Source: VFKU01 sp038916785 (GTDB lineage Bacteria > Hydrogenedentota > Hydrogenedentia > Hydrogenedentales > GCA-2746185). From it: a stretch of DNA of 27,477 bases. Made by a program: the position numbers and the translations under genes. Below are positions 7,804-16,839 of the stretch, piece by piece. The notes below the pieces were generated by a model. That model did not search any database, was not told where the DNA came from, and was given only the letters and a program-made list of their open reading frames with translations. The stretch spans positions 1 to 27,477 of the forward strand of contig JBCLBO010000038.1 in NCBI GenBank assembly GCA_038916785.1, written 5' to 3'. Each line of letters begins with the position of its first letter. The first letter of the stretch is position 1.

Positions 7804-7972
7804 GTCGGCGCGTGCTTCGGCGTGGGCTTCATCATCGGCCCGGCCACCGTCGCCACACCCCTGACCGCGGACGATCCACCTCCATCTCACTGAAATACAT
7901 CGCGGCATTGGCGGCCCAGAGCGCCTGCACCGTCTTGGAGCACCACGAGTGGCGCATCCGCGTCCATCCCTC

Positions 7973-7978
7973 TATAAT
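7973..7978 (+). promoter_or_regulatory. Candidate -10 box upstream of the hybrid kinase
   Basis: A perfect TATAAT sits about 90 bases before the preferred kinase start at 8069. The matching -35 is poor (TGGCGC at 17 bases). If used, transcription would begin near 7985, downstream of the ATG at 7949, which argues for the later TTG start. Confidence 0.35.
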
Positions 7979-8068
7979 CGCGAAGGCCCGACTGTTCGAT
8001 TCACGCCGCCGCCAGAGTTTTCAGGAGCGGTCGAGATCGCGGGCCTCTCGGGGATTCGGGGTACACCT

Positions 8069-11000
8069 TTGCGCGTCCGTCCGCTCATAAAGCGACTTGC
8101 CGTCATCGCGCCCACTCTTGTCGCGCTGGCGCTGTCTTCCTTCGGCGGAAAGGCCTGCGCCGAGGACAGCGAGATCCCCACAGAAGTCGTCTCGACCGCC
8201 GTCGGTCCCACGATGCTGCTGCTGCTCGGCTCCGTTGTCACAGGCGGGATATTGTTTGGTCTCGTACTGGTCCTATCGCGGGGCCGGCTGCGGAAGCTCT
8301 TAGGCAAGCAGAACGAGGCGTTGCGTACTACCAATTCGCGACTCGTCGAACTCCTGGGCGACGTGGAAGCGATCATCTGGGAAGCGACGCCGGACGCCCA
8401 GTTTACCTATGTAAATTCTGCTGCCGCCCTCATGCTGGGATATCCGGTCGCACGGTGGCTCGAGCCGAATTTCTTCGCAGACGTGCTCCTGCATCCGGAG
8501 GACCGCGACGAAGCGGTCCGCGTGTGCCGCGAGGCGACCGAACGCGGTGAAAACCACGAGTTGGAGTATCGCGTGATCGCTTCGTCGGGGAAAGTGGTCT
8601 GGCTGCACGACGTGATTCGCGTGGTGAAGGACCAAGCCGGCAAACCAATCCTCTTGCGCGGCGTGATGCTGGACATCACCAAACGCAAGCTATCCGAAGA
8701 CGCTGTTCACGCCAGCGAGTCGCGGCTCGCCGCCATCATGGCTGCCTCGCCCGCGGGCATTTTCCGCCTCGACACGGAAGGCCGCGTCACCTTCGCCAAC
8801 CAGGAGGCCGCCCGCATCACCGGGATCATCTCGGATTCCATTGACCTGCGGCGCTGGCTCGAAGCCATCCACCCGGACGACCGCGCCGCGGCGGCCACTA
8901 CGTGGAAGCGCATCCAAAACGAAAACGCATCCGATCACCGTGAATACCGCTTCAAAAAGCCCGATGGCGAAGTGGTATGGGTCCTCGATCGCGGCCAGCC
9001 CGAGCGCGACGCCGCCGGGCGCGTGGTCGGCTTCATCGGCACGCTCACCGACATCACCCGGATTAAGCGCAACGAAGAAACCATCCGCACGCATTCCAGA
9101 GTCTTCATGAGCATGACGGAGGGTGTCAATACGACCGACGAGGCCGGCAACATCCTCTACACCAACGCCGCCTTCGACGCGATGTTCGGCTACGACTCTG
9201 CGGAGTTGATCGGGAAAAACGTCTCCATCCTAAATCATGTGCCATCGCCGCAGTTCGACCGGCGCTCCGACGCCATCGTGAGCGCGCTCAAGAACCAGGG
9301 TTCATGGGTTGGCGAATTCAGAAGCCGCCGCAAAGACGGCACCGAATTCTGGACACGCGCCCGAATTTCTCGATCGGACGGCGCGGATGGCACCATCGGC
9401 GTGTGCGTCCAGGAGGACATCACGGAAGCCAAGCGCGCGCAGGAGGCCCTTCGCGAGAGCGAGGAGAAATTCCGCCGCATCGCCGAGAGCGCGCTGGTCG
9501 GCGTCTCTCTATTCGATGGCGACCGGTTCGTATTTTCCAACGACACCATGTTCCAGATTACCGGCTACACGCCCGGCGAACTGGCAGGACTCGACCGGGA
9601 GGACTTGACCAAAATGTTCTTCGGCGACGGTCCCCATGCGCCGTTCTACGCTGAGCTTCTGCGCCTGGATTCCGACGAGGATTCCGCGAAACCCGTCGTA
9701 TTCGAGGACGTGAACATCCGGCACAAAGACGGCGGCGATCGCTGCGCGCGGATCATGGTCACCCGCCTTGTCCCCAATCAGTCGTACCCGCGCCTCTTCG
9801 TCTGCGTGGAAACCACCGAACGCAAACGCGCCGAACTGGCGCTGAAGGAAAGCGAGGAGAAATTCCGATGCGTTGCCGAGAGTGCTCCGGTGGGCATTGC
9901 TCTCTTCGACGGCAAACGATACACATATGCGAACGAGACGATGCAATGCCTCATCGGCCACAGCCTGGACGAGTTCAACAGTTGGAGCCCAGCGGAGCGC
10001 CTCGAACGAACCTACGCCAAAGAGGACCACGCACGCTTGGCCGCGGCCCTGGTCACGATCGATTCGGACCCGAAGAATTTCAAATCGCTTCAACTGAACG
10101 ATATCCGTGTGAAGCAGAAAGATGGGAGCTTTCGCTGGGTGAATGCGTTGTGGAGCCACTTGGTCCCCGGGCGGGGGTATCCGATGATGGTGATGGCGGT
10201 GGACGTTACCGAACGGAAGCACGCGGAGCTGGCCCTGCACGAAAGCGAGGAGAAATTCCGGGGCGTCGCGGAGAGCGCATACGTCGGTATCGCGCTCTAC
10301 GATGGCACGCGCTATACCTACATGAATCAAGCGTTTAGCCAGATAGTCGGATACCGCCTGAGGGATGTCGAAGGAAAGACGCGGGACGAGATCATGCAAC
10401 TCCTTTTCGACGATGTGGATCACCCGCGTGTGTTCGCGGCCAGGTCGGCGCTGGACAATGCGATTACGCAGCACGAACCCGTCGACCTCGAAGACGTCCG
10501 GATACGTCACCAGGACGGAAGTTTTCGCTGGGTCTCGTTAAAATTCAGCCGTCTATCGCCGGATCAGTCGATGCCTCGCATGACCGTCTGCGTGGACATG
10601 ACCCAGCGCAAGCTCGCAGAAATGGCGTTGAAAGAAAGCGAGGAGAAATTCCGCGGCGTTGCGGAGAGCGCATACGTCGGTATCGCGCTCTACGACGGCA
10701 CGCGCTATACCTACATGAATCAAGCGTTCAGCCAGATAGTCGGATACCGCCTGAGGGATCTCGAAGGAAAGACGCGGGACGAGATCATGCAACTCCTTTT
10801 CGACGATGTGGATCACCCGCGCATGTTGGCGGCCTTGTCGGCGCTAAACAATACGATTACGCAGCGCGAACCCGTCGGCCTCGATGACGTGCGGATACGT
10901 CACCAGGACGGAAGTTTTCGCTGGGTCTCGTTAAAATTCAGCCGTCTATCGCCGGATCAGCCGATGCCCCGCATGACCGTCTGCGTGGACATGACCCAGC

Positions 11001-13351
11001 GCAAGCTCGCAGAAATGGCGTTGAAAGAAAGCGAGGAGAAATTCCGGGGCGTCGCGGAGAGCTCATACGTCGGTATCGCGCTCTACGATGGCGCACGGTA
11101 TACGTACGTGAATCAAGCGTTCAGCCAGATGATCGGATACAGCCATGAGGATCTCGACGGAAGGGTGCGGGGCGAGATCGCGCAACTCCTCTTCGACGAT
11201 GTGGATCGCCCGCGCGTGTTAGCGGCCTTGTCGGAGCTGGACACTTCGAATACGCAGCGCGAACCCGCCGGCCTCGAAGACGTGCGGATACGTCACAAGG
11301 ACGGAAGTTTTCGCTGGGTCTCGTTACAATTCAGCCGGGTATCGCCGGATCAGCCGATGCCTCGCATGACCGTCTGCGTGGACATGACCCGGCGCAAGCT
11401 CGCAGAAATGGCGCTGCGTGAGAGCGAACAGCGGCTGCGCGCCATCGTGGATTCCGAACCCGAATGCGTAAAGTTGCTCGATGAGACCGGCGTCTTGCTC
11501 GACATGAACCCGGCCGGCCTCGCTATGGCCGAGGCGGATTCCATCGATCAGGTGCGCGGCCTCAGCGCCCTCGATCTCGTCGCGCCCGAGTACCGCGAAT
11601 CCTATCGCCGGGGAATCGAGGAAGTCTTCGCGGGAAGGTCAAGCCACACGGAATTCGAAATCATCGGCCTCAAGGGCGCAAGGCGGTGGATGGATCAGAG
11701 CGCCGTACCCTTGCGGGACACGAACCAGCCGGGCCGCGTGAAGCAGATGCTCGCGGTGACCCGTGATGTCACCGCCCGCAAACAAATGGAGGAGGCCCTG
11801 CGGATAAGCGAGGCGCTCTTCCGCGCTATCTCCGAGCAAACGCCCGACTGCCTGCTCCTGCTCGATCTCGACGACCCGGCGGTCCCCGGCCGCATTTTCT
11901 ACGCGAACGAGGCTGCCGCGCGGATGCACGGCTTGACCTTGGATGAACTCGTCGGCAAATCCATCTCCGAGCTGGATGACCCAGATACGGCAAGATACGT
12001 GCCCGAGCGCATCGCCCGTCTCCGGGCCGGAGAGACGATCTATTTCGAAGGAAACCACCGCCGCAAGGACGGCTCAATCTTCCCCGTGGACGTCGTCGCC
12101 CTAAAAATCCCCGCGCTCGGCGGGAACAAGGTGCTCGCGATCGACCGCGACATTACTGACCGGCGGAACGCCGAGGACGAGCGCCACCGGATCGAAGCGC
12201 GCATGCAGCAGACCCAGCGCCTTGAGAGCCTCGGCGTGCTCGCCGGCGGCATCGCGCACGACTTCAACAATCTGCTCGCCGGCATTCTGGGCAACGCCGA
12301 TCTCGCCCGCGAGGACGCGCCCGCCGCCGGGCCGCTGCGTGAAAGCATCGACCAGATCGAGGTCGCCGCGCGCCGCGCCGCCGATCTGGTCCGTCAGATG
12401 CTGGCCTATTCCGGCCGGGGCAACTTTGTCGTGCGGCGGGTGCGCCTCGGCGACATGGTCCGCGAATTGGCGAAGCTCCTCGAAGTCACGCTCTCCAAAA
12501 AAGCCACGCTCGACTTCGATCTCGACGGCGCCGCCCCGCCGATCGCCGCCGATGCCACGCAGATCCAACAGGTCGTCATGAACCTGATCACCAACGCCTC
12601 CGACGCGATCGGCGATCAGCCCGGCACGATTACGCTGCGGTCCGGCGCAGTGGAATACGCCGAGGAAGCGCTGCGCGCCTACGCGCCCCACCAACCGCCG
12701 CGCCCGGGCCTCTTCGTCTTCCTCGAAGTGACCGACACCGGCTGCGGCATGGACGCCGCCACGCTCGATCGCATGTTCGACCCCTTCTTCAGCACCAAGT
12801 TCACCGGCCGCGGACTCGGCCTCGCCGCGACCCTCGGCATCATCCGCGGGCACCACGGCGGGTTGCGCGTCTCCAGCCGGGTGGGTCATGGCACGACCTT
12901 CCGCGTGATCTTTCCCGCCGCCGGCCCGGAATCGCCCGCCGCCGACACGCCCGCGCCGGAGGCAACCCACGTCCCCAGCCGCGCAGCCACGCTGCTCATC
13001 GTCGACGACGAGCCGCGCGTGCGCGATTTCCTCGTGCGCGCCCTCCAGCGTTCTGGACACGAAGTCCTCGTCGCCGCGGACGGCCGCCAGGCGCTCGAGG
13101 TCTACGATCGTCACAAAGGCCGCATCGACGCCGTGCTGCTCGACGTCACCATGCCCGAGATGGGCGGGGGCGAGGTCTTGCGCGCCCTGCATCAGCGGTC
13201 CCCCGGCCTGCCGGTAATGCTCATGAGCGGATTCACCGAAGCCGAAACGCGCGGCCAATTCGGGCACAGCAGCTACGCGGGTTTCTTGCAGAAACCCTTC
13301 TCACTCGATACGCTACGCGCCGCAATCGACGCGCTCCTCGTCGAGAAATAA
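8069..13351 (+). CDS. Hybrid histidine kinase with ten PAS domains and a C-terminal receiver
   Basis: This is a giant sensor kinase; residues are numbered from an in-frame ATG at 7949. I prefer the TTG at 8069 (residue 41), because a signal-like hydrophobic segment (48-72) follows directly and a TATAAT lies between the two starts. A second membrane helix spans about 88-112, leaving almost no extracytoplasmic domain, so sensing should be cytoplasmic. Ten PAS domains follow at about 131-247, 255-375, 380-500, five units of exactly 131 residues (503-1157), 1158-1282 and 1286-1405. The dimerisation domain has the phospho-acceptor His1437 in GGIAHDFNNLL. The ATPase shows NLITNASDAI, DTGCGMD and GRGLGLA. 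The receiver has Asp1686/1687, phospho-acceptor Asp1732 (LLDVTMP) and Lys1782. Family knowledge predicts autophosphorylation followed by transfer to the receiver. No DNA-binding partner is adjacent. Confidence 0.93.
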   Translation: MRVRPLIKRLAVIAPTLVALALSSFGGKACAEDSEIPTEVVSTAVGPTMLLLLGSVVTGGILFGLVLVLSRGRLRKLLGKQNEALRTTNSRLVELLGDVEAIIWEATPDAQFTYVNSAAALMLGYPVARWLEPNFFADVLLHPEDRDEAVRVCREATERGENHELEYRVIASSGKVVWLHDVIRVVKDQAGKPILLRGVMLDITKRKLSEDAVHASESRLAAIMAASPAGIFRLDTEGRVTFANQEAARITGIISDSIDLRRWLEAIHPDDRAAAATTWKRIQNENASDHREYRFKKPDGEVVWVLDRGQPERDAAGRVVGFIGTLTDITRIKRNEETIRTHSRVFMSMTEGVNTTDEAGNILYTNAAFDAMFGYDSAELIGKNVSILNHVPSPQFDRRSDAIVSALKNQGSWVGEFRSRRKDGTEFWTRARISRSDGADGTIGVCVQEDITEAKRAQEALRESEEKFRRIAESALVGVSLFDGDRFVFSNDTMFQITGYTPGELAGLDREDLTKMFFGDGPHAPFYAELLRLDSDEDSAKPVVFEDVNIRHKDGGDRCARIMVTRLVPNQSYPRLFVCVETTERKRAELALKESEEKFRCVAESAPVGIALFDGKRYTYANETMQCLIGHSLDEFNSWSPAERLERTYAKEDHARLAAALVTIDSDPKNFKSLQLNDIRVKQKDGSFRWVNALWSHLVPGRGYPMMVMAVDVTERKHAELALHESEEKFRGVAESAYVGIALYDGTRYTYMNQAFSQIVGYRLRDVEGKTRDEIMQLLFDDVDHPRVFAARSALDNAITQHEPVDLEDVRIRHQDGSFRWVSLKFSRLSPDQSMPRMTVCVDMTQRKLAEMALKESEEKFRGVAESAYVGIALYDGTRYTYMNQAFSQIVGYRLRDLEGKTRDEIMQLLFDDVDHPRMLAALSALNNTITQREPVGLDDVRIRHQDGSFRWVSLKFSRLSPDQPMPRMTVCVDMTQRKLAEMALKESEEKFRGVAESSYVGIALYDGARYTYVNQAFSQMIGYSHEDLDGRVRGEIAQLLFDDVDRPRVLAALSELDTSNTQREPAGLEDVRIRHKDGSFRWVSLQFSRVSPDQPMPRMTVCVDMTRRKLAEMALRESEQRLRAIVDSEPECVKLLDETGVLLDMNPAGLAMAEADSIDQVRGLSALDLVAPEYRESYRRGIEEVFAGRSSHTEFEIIGLKGARRWMDQSAVPLRDTNQPGRVKQMLAVTRDVTARKQMEEALRISEALFRAISEQTPDCLLLLDLDDPAVPGRIFYANEAAARMHGLTLDELVGKSISELDDPDTARYVPERIARLRAGETIYFEGNHRRKDGSIFPVDVVALKIPALGGNKVLAIDRDITDRRNAEDERHRIEARMQQTQRLESLGVLAGGIAHDFNNLLAGILGNADLAREDAPAAGPLRESIDQIEVAARRAADLVRQMLAYSGRGNFVVRRVRLGDMVRELAKLLEVTLSKKATLDFDLDGAAPPIAADATQIQQVVMNLITNASDAIGDQPGTITLRSGAVEYAEEALRAYAPHQPPRPGLFVFLEVTDTGCGMDAATLDRMFDPFFSTKFTGRGLGLAATLGIIRGHHGGLRVSSRVGHGTTFRVIFPAAGPESPAADTPAPEATHVPSRAATLLIVDDEPRVRDFLVRALQRSGHEVLVAADGRQALEVYDRHKGRIDAVLLDVTMPEMGGGEVLRALHQRSPGLPVMLMSGFTEAETRGQFGHSSYAGFLQKPFSLDTLRAAIDALLVEK
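9455..11419 (+). repeat. Tandem array of five 393-bp PAS-coding repeats
   Basis: Units begin at 9455, 9848, 10241, 10634 and 11027, each with GAAAGCGAGGAGAAATTCCG or a one-base variant. The spacing is exactly 393 bases every time (131 codons). Units 3 and 4 are almost identical in nucleotide sequence over their first 180 bases or so, unit 5 is close, and units 1 and 2 are more divergent. The gradient points to stepwise duplication inside the kinase gene, most recently creating units 3-5. Confidence 0.95.
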
Positions 13352-13413
13352 ACCACTCGCCGGGTTGTTTACCCAGCACTGCGGGAGCCCATGTACCCTC
13401 TACCGGAGGACGC

Positions 13414-13953
13414 GTGAACGATCGGCTCAACCCAGTCATGTCCGAGCAGGACATCCTGCCGCAGTGGCGCGACACGCCCATCGGCGATCTCCTGCGCTAC
13501 CACAACCTCGGCGTGCCGCACCGCGCCTACGCCCGCGCGGAATTGCTCATCGGCATGTGCATGGACAACCGCATATCCATGCGAATCCCGGATAATTTCG
13601 CCTTCATCCTGCGCACCGGCGGCGCGCGCCTCGATCGCGTCGAGTTTAAAATATCCTTCGCCATCGCCGTAGGCGGCGTCCGCGCCATCGCCGTCTTCGG
13701 CCACGACGACTGCGGCATGATTCGCCTCGGCGAGCGCCGTGAACAATTCCTCCTCGGCCTCATGAGTGTCGGCTGGACGCGGCCCGTCGCCGAAGCGCAC
13801 TTCGACGCCAACGTCTCGAAATTCGAAATCGACGAGCCTGTACAATCCACATTGACGCAGGTCCGCCGCCTGCGCGAGCGCTTCCCAACGCTGCCCGTCG
13901 CGCCGCTTTTTTACTCAGTCAAGGACGGCCGGCTATACCAGATTGGTGAGTAG
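13414..13953 (+). CDS. Beta-class carbonic anhydrase
   Basis: This 179-residue protein has the zinc-site pattern of beta-carbonic anhydrases: Cys49 with the Asp51/Arg53 dyad in CMDNR, then His97 and Cys100 in HDDC. The family interconverts CO2 and bicarbonate in the cytoplasm. The short length and the GMCMDNR context recall compact bacterial forms rather than the roughly 220-residue plant or E. coli type. The start is a GTG with GGAGGA close upstream (13405-13410). The gene begins 62 bases after the hybrid kinase stop and ends 76 bases before a sodium symporter gene on the same strand. Co-expression with the kinase is possible; the symporter also has its own promoter-like sequence. Confidence 0.9.
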   Translation: MNDRLNPVMSEQDILPQWRDTPIGDLLRYHNLGVPHRAYARAELLIGMCMDNRISMRIPDNFAFILRTGGARLDRVEFKISFAIAVGGVRAIAVFGHDDCGMIRLGERREQFLLGLMSVGWTRPVAEAHFDANVSKFEIDEPVQSTLTQVRRLRERFPTLPVAPLFYSVKDGRLYQIGE

Positions 13954-13959
13954 TCGGGA

Positions 13960-13988
13960 TTGAAGCCACTCGCCCCGGTGACTACACT
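13960..13988 (+). promoter_or_regulatory. Candidate promoter of the sodium:solute symporter gene
   Basis: TTGAAG (13960-13965) and TACACT (13983-13988) are separated by exactly 17 bases, each matching the sigma-70 consensus at four of six positions. They lie just after the carbonic anhydrase stop and about 40 bases before the symporter start. Confidence 0.4.
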
Positions 13989-14029
13989 GCTCCTCGCGAA
14001 TTGTTGACGGACACTCGAGAGGAGGAGGC

Positions 14030-15547
14030 GTGGCGCCCGGATCCCATTTCACCTGGCTCGATCTTCTTGTCTTGGCGATCTACTTCATCCTGTCGGCGGG
14101 TGTCGGGGCGTATTTCTTTCTCAAAGGCAAAAGCCGCGATACGGAAGGGTACACTGCGGCGGGGCGCTCCCTGCCCGGAATCGTTGTCGGATTGTCTATC
14201 TTCGCAACGTACCTGAGCAGCATCAGTTTTCTCGCGCTTCCCGGCAATGCGTACAAGGGCAATTGGAACGCTTTTGTGTTCAGCCTGTCGCTGCCGATCG
14301 CCGGCTGGCTCGCCGTACGCTATTTCCTTCCGTTCTACCGTACTCGGCGCGAAGTCTCCGCGTACCACCACCTCGAAGTGCGCTTCGGCCCGTGGGCGCG
14401 TCTCTACACAGGAATCACCTACCTGCTGATGCAGGCCGCGCGCATGGGCTCCGTTATGTTCTTGATGGCCTTGCCGCTCGAGGCGCTCCTCGGATGGGAT
14501 GTCAAAACCATCATCCTAATTACCGGCGTGACCGTCACGCTTTATAGCCTCGTCGGCGGTCTTGTCGCGGTCATCTGGTCCGACGCTATCCAGGCCGTGG
14601 TCCTGATGGCCGGCGCATTGCTCTGTCTTATTGTCATGCTGTTCCGCATGCCCGAGGGTGTTGGCCAGATCTTCTCCATTGCGGCGGAGAGCGACAAGTT
14701 CAGCCTGGGAAGCTTTGGCCCCGCGCTCACCGAGCGGACGTTCTGGGTCGTGCTTATTTATGGCATATTCATTAATCTGAACAATTTCGGCATCGATCAG
14801 AACTACGTTCAACGCTACGTCGCGTCGAAATCGGACAAGGAAGCCGTCAAGAGCCTCTGGTTCGGCGTGTTGTTGTACATTCCGGTGTCCGCCGTGTTTT
14901 TCTTCATCGGCACTACGCTCTTCGCGTTCTACGTGGTTCACGCCGACCAGTTGCCGCCGGAATACCGCGACGCGAAGATGAGCGATCGAATATTTCCGTA
15001 TTTCATCGTCAGCCAATTGCCGCCCGGAATCACGGGCCTGCTGATCGCCGCTATCTTCGCCGCCGCCATGAGCACGATCTCGACCAGTCTCAATTCGGCT
15101 GCAACCATTCTGATGACGGACGTTTACAAACGGTATCTCCGGCCCAACGCGACGGAGAAGGGGATGATGACCGCGCTGTACGCGAGCACGCTCGGCTTCG
15201 GTGCGTTCGGTACCTTTGTCGCGCTGTTGCTCATCCGCGCGGAGGGACTTCTCGATACGTGGTGGATTCTGCAAGGTATATTTGCTGGCGGCATGCTCGG
15301 CTTGTTCCTGCTTGGCATGGTTTCGCAACGCGCAAATAACCCCGCTGCGATCATCGGTGTGCTGGCCGGCGTTGCCGTCATCGCCTGGATGAGCGCTTCG
15401 TCCGTTCTGGTGAACAAAGGCTGGTTGCCCGAAGGCCTCAAGAACCCGCTCGACAGCTACCTCACCATCGTTTTCGGCACCACAACGATTCTGCTCGTCG
15501 GTATGCTGGCCACGCGGCTATTGCCGCAGCGTAAAGTCGGCGGATGA
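14030..15547 (+). CDS. Sodium:solute symporter (SSS family)
   Basis: This 505-residue membrane protein has about 13 hydrophobic helices and belongs to the solute:sodium symporter family, which couples inward sodium flow to uptake of a sugar, organic acid, amino acid or similar solute. Family features include the first helix DLLVLAIYFILSAGVGAYFF, the segment YTAAGRSLPGIVVGLSIFAT with nearby serines, and QNYVQRYVASKSDKEA in the middle of the protein. The GTG start follows a strong GAGGAGGAGG site. The substrate cannot be assigned from sequence. The carbonic anhydrase just upstream might hint at a carboxylate or bicarbonate link, but this is only contextual. Its stop lies 9 bases from the stop of the convergent radical SAM gene. 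Confidence 0.9.
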   Translation: MAPGSHFTWLDLLVLAIYFILSAGVGAYFFLKGKSRDTEGYTAAGRSLPGIVVGLSIFATYLSSISFLALPGNAYKGNWNAFVFSLSLPIAGWLAVRYFLPFYRTRREVSAYHHLEVRFGPWARLYTGITYLLMQAARMGSVMFLMALPLEALLGWDVKTIILITGVTVTLYSLVGGLVAVIWSDAIQAVVLMAGALLCLIVMLFRMPEGVGQIFSIAAESDKFSLGSFGPALTERTFWVVLIYGIFINLNNFGIDQNYVQRYVASKSDKEAVKSLWFGVLLYIPVSAVFFFIGTTLFAFYVVHADQLPPEYRDAKMSDRIFPYFIVSQLPPGITGLLIAAIFAAAMSTISTSLNSAATILMTDVYKRYLRPNATEKGMMTALYASTLGFGAFGTFVALLLIRAEGLLDTWWILQGIFAGGMLGLFLLGMVSQRANNPAAIIGVLAGVAVIAWMSASSVLVNKGWLPEGLKNPLDSYLTIVFGTTTILLVGMLATRLLPQRKVGG

Positions 15548-15556
15548 GTTGGCCAC

Positions 15557-16513
15557 TTACGTTCGTGCGCCCTGCCAAGTCCCGCGCCGCGCGAGTTCCG
15601 CGTCGATGGCATTGAGGACTTCCCATTTCTTCAGGCTCCACATCGGCCCAATCAGCAGGTCGCGCGGGCCGTCCCCGGTCACGCGATGAATCACCATCTC
15701 CGGCGGCAGCACTTCGAGTTGGTCGCACACCACGCCCACGTATTCGTCTTTCTCCATCAGCCGCAGAAGCCCCTGCTCGTGTTGCTTCACCATCGCCGTA
15801 TTCTTCAAAAGGTGCAACAGATGAATCTTGATCCCCTGCACGCCCCGCGCCGCGACCGCCCGCGCGGTCTCCAGCATCATCGCATGCGACTCCAGCGGCA
15901 GGCCGTTGATGATGTGGACACACACGCGAATCCCGCGCGCGCGCAACCGCGCGACGCCGTCCTCGAATGCCGCGAAATCGTGCGCGCGGTTGACGAGCCG
16001 AGCGGTCGTCTCGTGAATGGTTTGCAGGCCGACCTCGACCCACAGATACGTGCGCCCATGCAGCTCCGCGAGATAATCGACCACGTCCGCCGGCAGACAG
16101 TCCGGCCGCGTCGCAATGGACAGCCCGACCACGCCCTCCTGCGCGAGGACCGCTTCATAGCGCTCGCGCAGCACATCCACCGGCGCGTAGGTGTTCGTAA
16201 AAGCCTGGAAATAGCCGATGTAGCCCGCGTCGGGCCACTTCGCGTGCATCCGGTCGCGCACCTCCGTGAATTGCCGCATGAGGCTGTCACGCCGGTCGCC
16301 CGCAAAATCGCCCGAGCCGAGCTGCGAGCAGAACGTGCATCCGTAGCGCGCCGCAGTGCCGTCGCGGTTCGGACACGTGAACCCGCCGTCCAGCGCGACC
16401 TTGAACACCTTGCCGCCGAAGGTCTCGCGCAGATGGTTGTTCCACGCGTTGTATCGCTTCTCGCGGAACTGGATCGGAGGCGCCGCGCAAACGCCGGTAG
16501 TGGTTTCGATCAT
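15557..16513 (-). CDS. YhcC-type (TIGR01212) radical SAM protein
   Basis: This 318-residue protein matches the YhcC/TIGR01212 family of Elp3-like radical SAM proteins. The cluster-binding cysteines are Cys47, Cys59 and Cys62, in CPNRDGTAARYGCTFC, the expanded spacing typical of this group. Other family marks are YFQAFTNTYAP (near 100-110), GLSIATRPDCLP and LWVEVGLQTIHE. Members use a 4Fe-4S cluster to cleave S-adenosylmethionine; I know of no firmly established reaction for the family. TATACT on the minus strand at 16545-16540 may be its -10 box. No clear Shine-Dalgarno sequence precedes the ATG. Confidence 0.92.
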   Translation of the reverse strand: MIETTTGVCAAPPIQFREKRYNAWNNHLRETFGGKVFKVALDGGFTCPNRDGTAARYGCTFCSQLGSGDFAGDRRDSLMRQFTEVRDRMHAKWPDAGYIGYFQAFTNTYAPVDVLRERYEAVLAQEGVVGLSIATRPDCLPADVVDYLAELHGRTYLWVEVGLQTIHETTARLVNRAHDFAAFEDGVARLRARGIRVCVHIINGLPLESHAMMLETARAVAARGVQGIKIHLLHLLKNTAMVKQHEQGLLRLMEKDEYVGVVCDQLEVLPPEMVIHRVTGDGPRDLLIGPMWSLKKWEVLNAIDAELARRGTWQGART

Positions 16514-16552
16514 TGGCTGTGGCCCATCGGATGACCGAGAGTATAGCCCGGA

Positions 16553-16785
16553 TCACTCCGCGGCGGCGGCCGCCAGGTGCCGCAGTTTGTCCGGGTTGCG
16601 CACCACGTAAATCCGCGCGATGCCGCCGGGCGAACAATCGAAGGAGAACGCGGAATACGGCTCGCTCCCGAAAAACGCGACCGCGCCGGGCCGCCCGTTG
16701 AGCGAGACCAGACGGATCGACGGGTCGGCCGGCAGGAAGCGTTTTTGCACGCCGAGAAAGAACCGCGCGACTCCAGCCGCGCGCG
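16553..16785 (-). pseudogene. C-terminal remnant of an ECF41/SigJ-type sigma factor
   Basis: The minus strand encodes AGVARFFLGVQKRFLPADPS, then VSLNGRPGAVAFF and IARIYVVRNPDKLRHL. This matches the SnoaL-like C-terminal extension of ECF41/SigJ-type sigma factors, in particular the closing I-x-x-V-x-N-P-D-K-L. Sigma regions 2 and 4 are missing. Upstream of about 16785 the open frame runs into unrelated sequence and then into the 269-bp inverted-repeat element at 16840. It is a degraded gene whose 5' part was lost. A free-standing SnoaL-like protein is less likely, because the fragment begins mid-domain. Confidence 0.7.
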
Positions 16786-16839
16786 CGTGTGTGACAACGT
16801 GTGATACCCATGCGCCCGTTCGTTCAGGGGTGTCCCGCA

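Noticed and set aside
5677..8000. Integrated element with an attachment site at tRNA-Asn
   Set aside because: No integrase gene and no repeated copy of the tRNA 3' end were found between the tRNA and the kinase gene.
9509..10510. 333-codon minus-strand frame inside the kinase gene
   Set aside because: Antisense of the PAS array; it stays open because of the codon bias and repeat structure of the kinase.
9455..11419. CRISPR-like array
   Set aside because: The regular 393-bp repeats are coding PAS domains, not short repeats with unique spacers; no cas genes are present.
12101..13267. 388-codon minus-strand frame opposite the kinase core
   Set aside because: Antisense of conserved HisKA, HATPase and receiver coding sequence.
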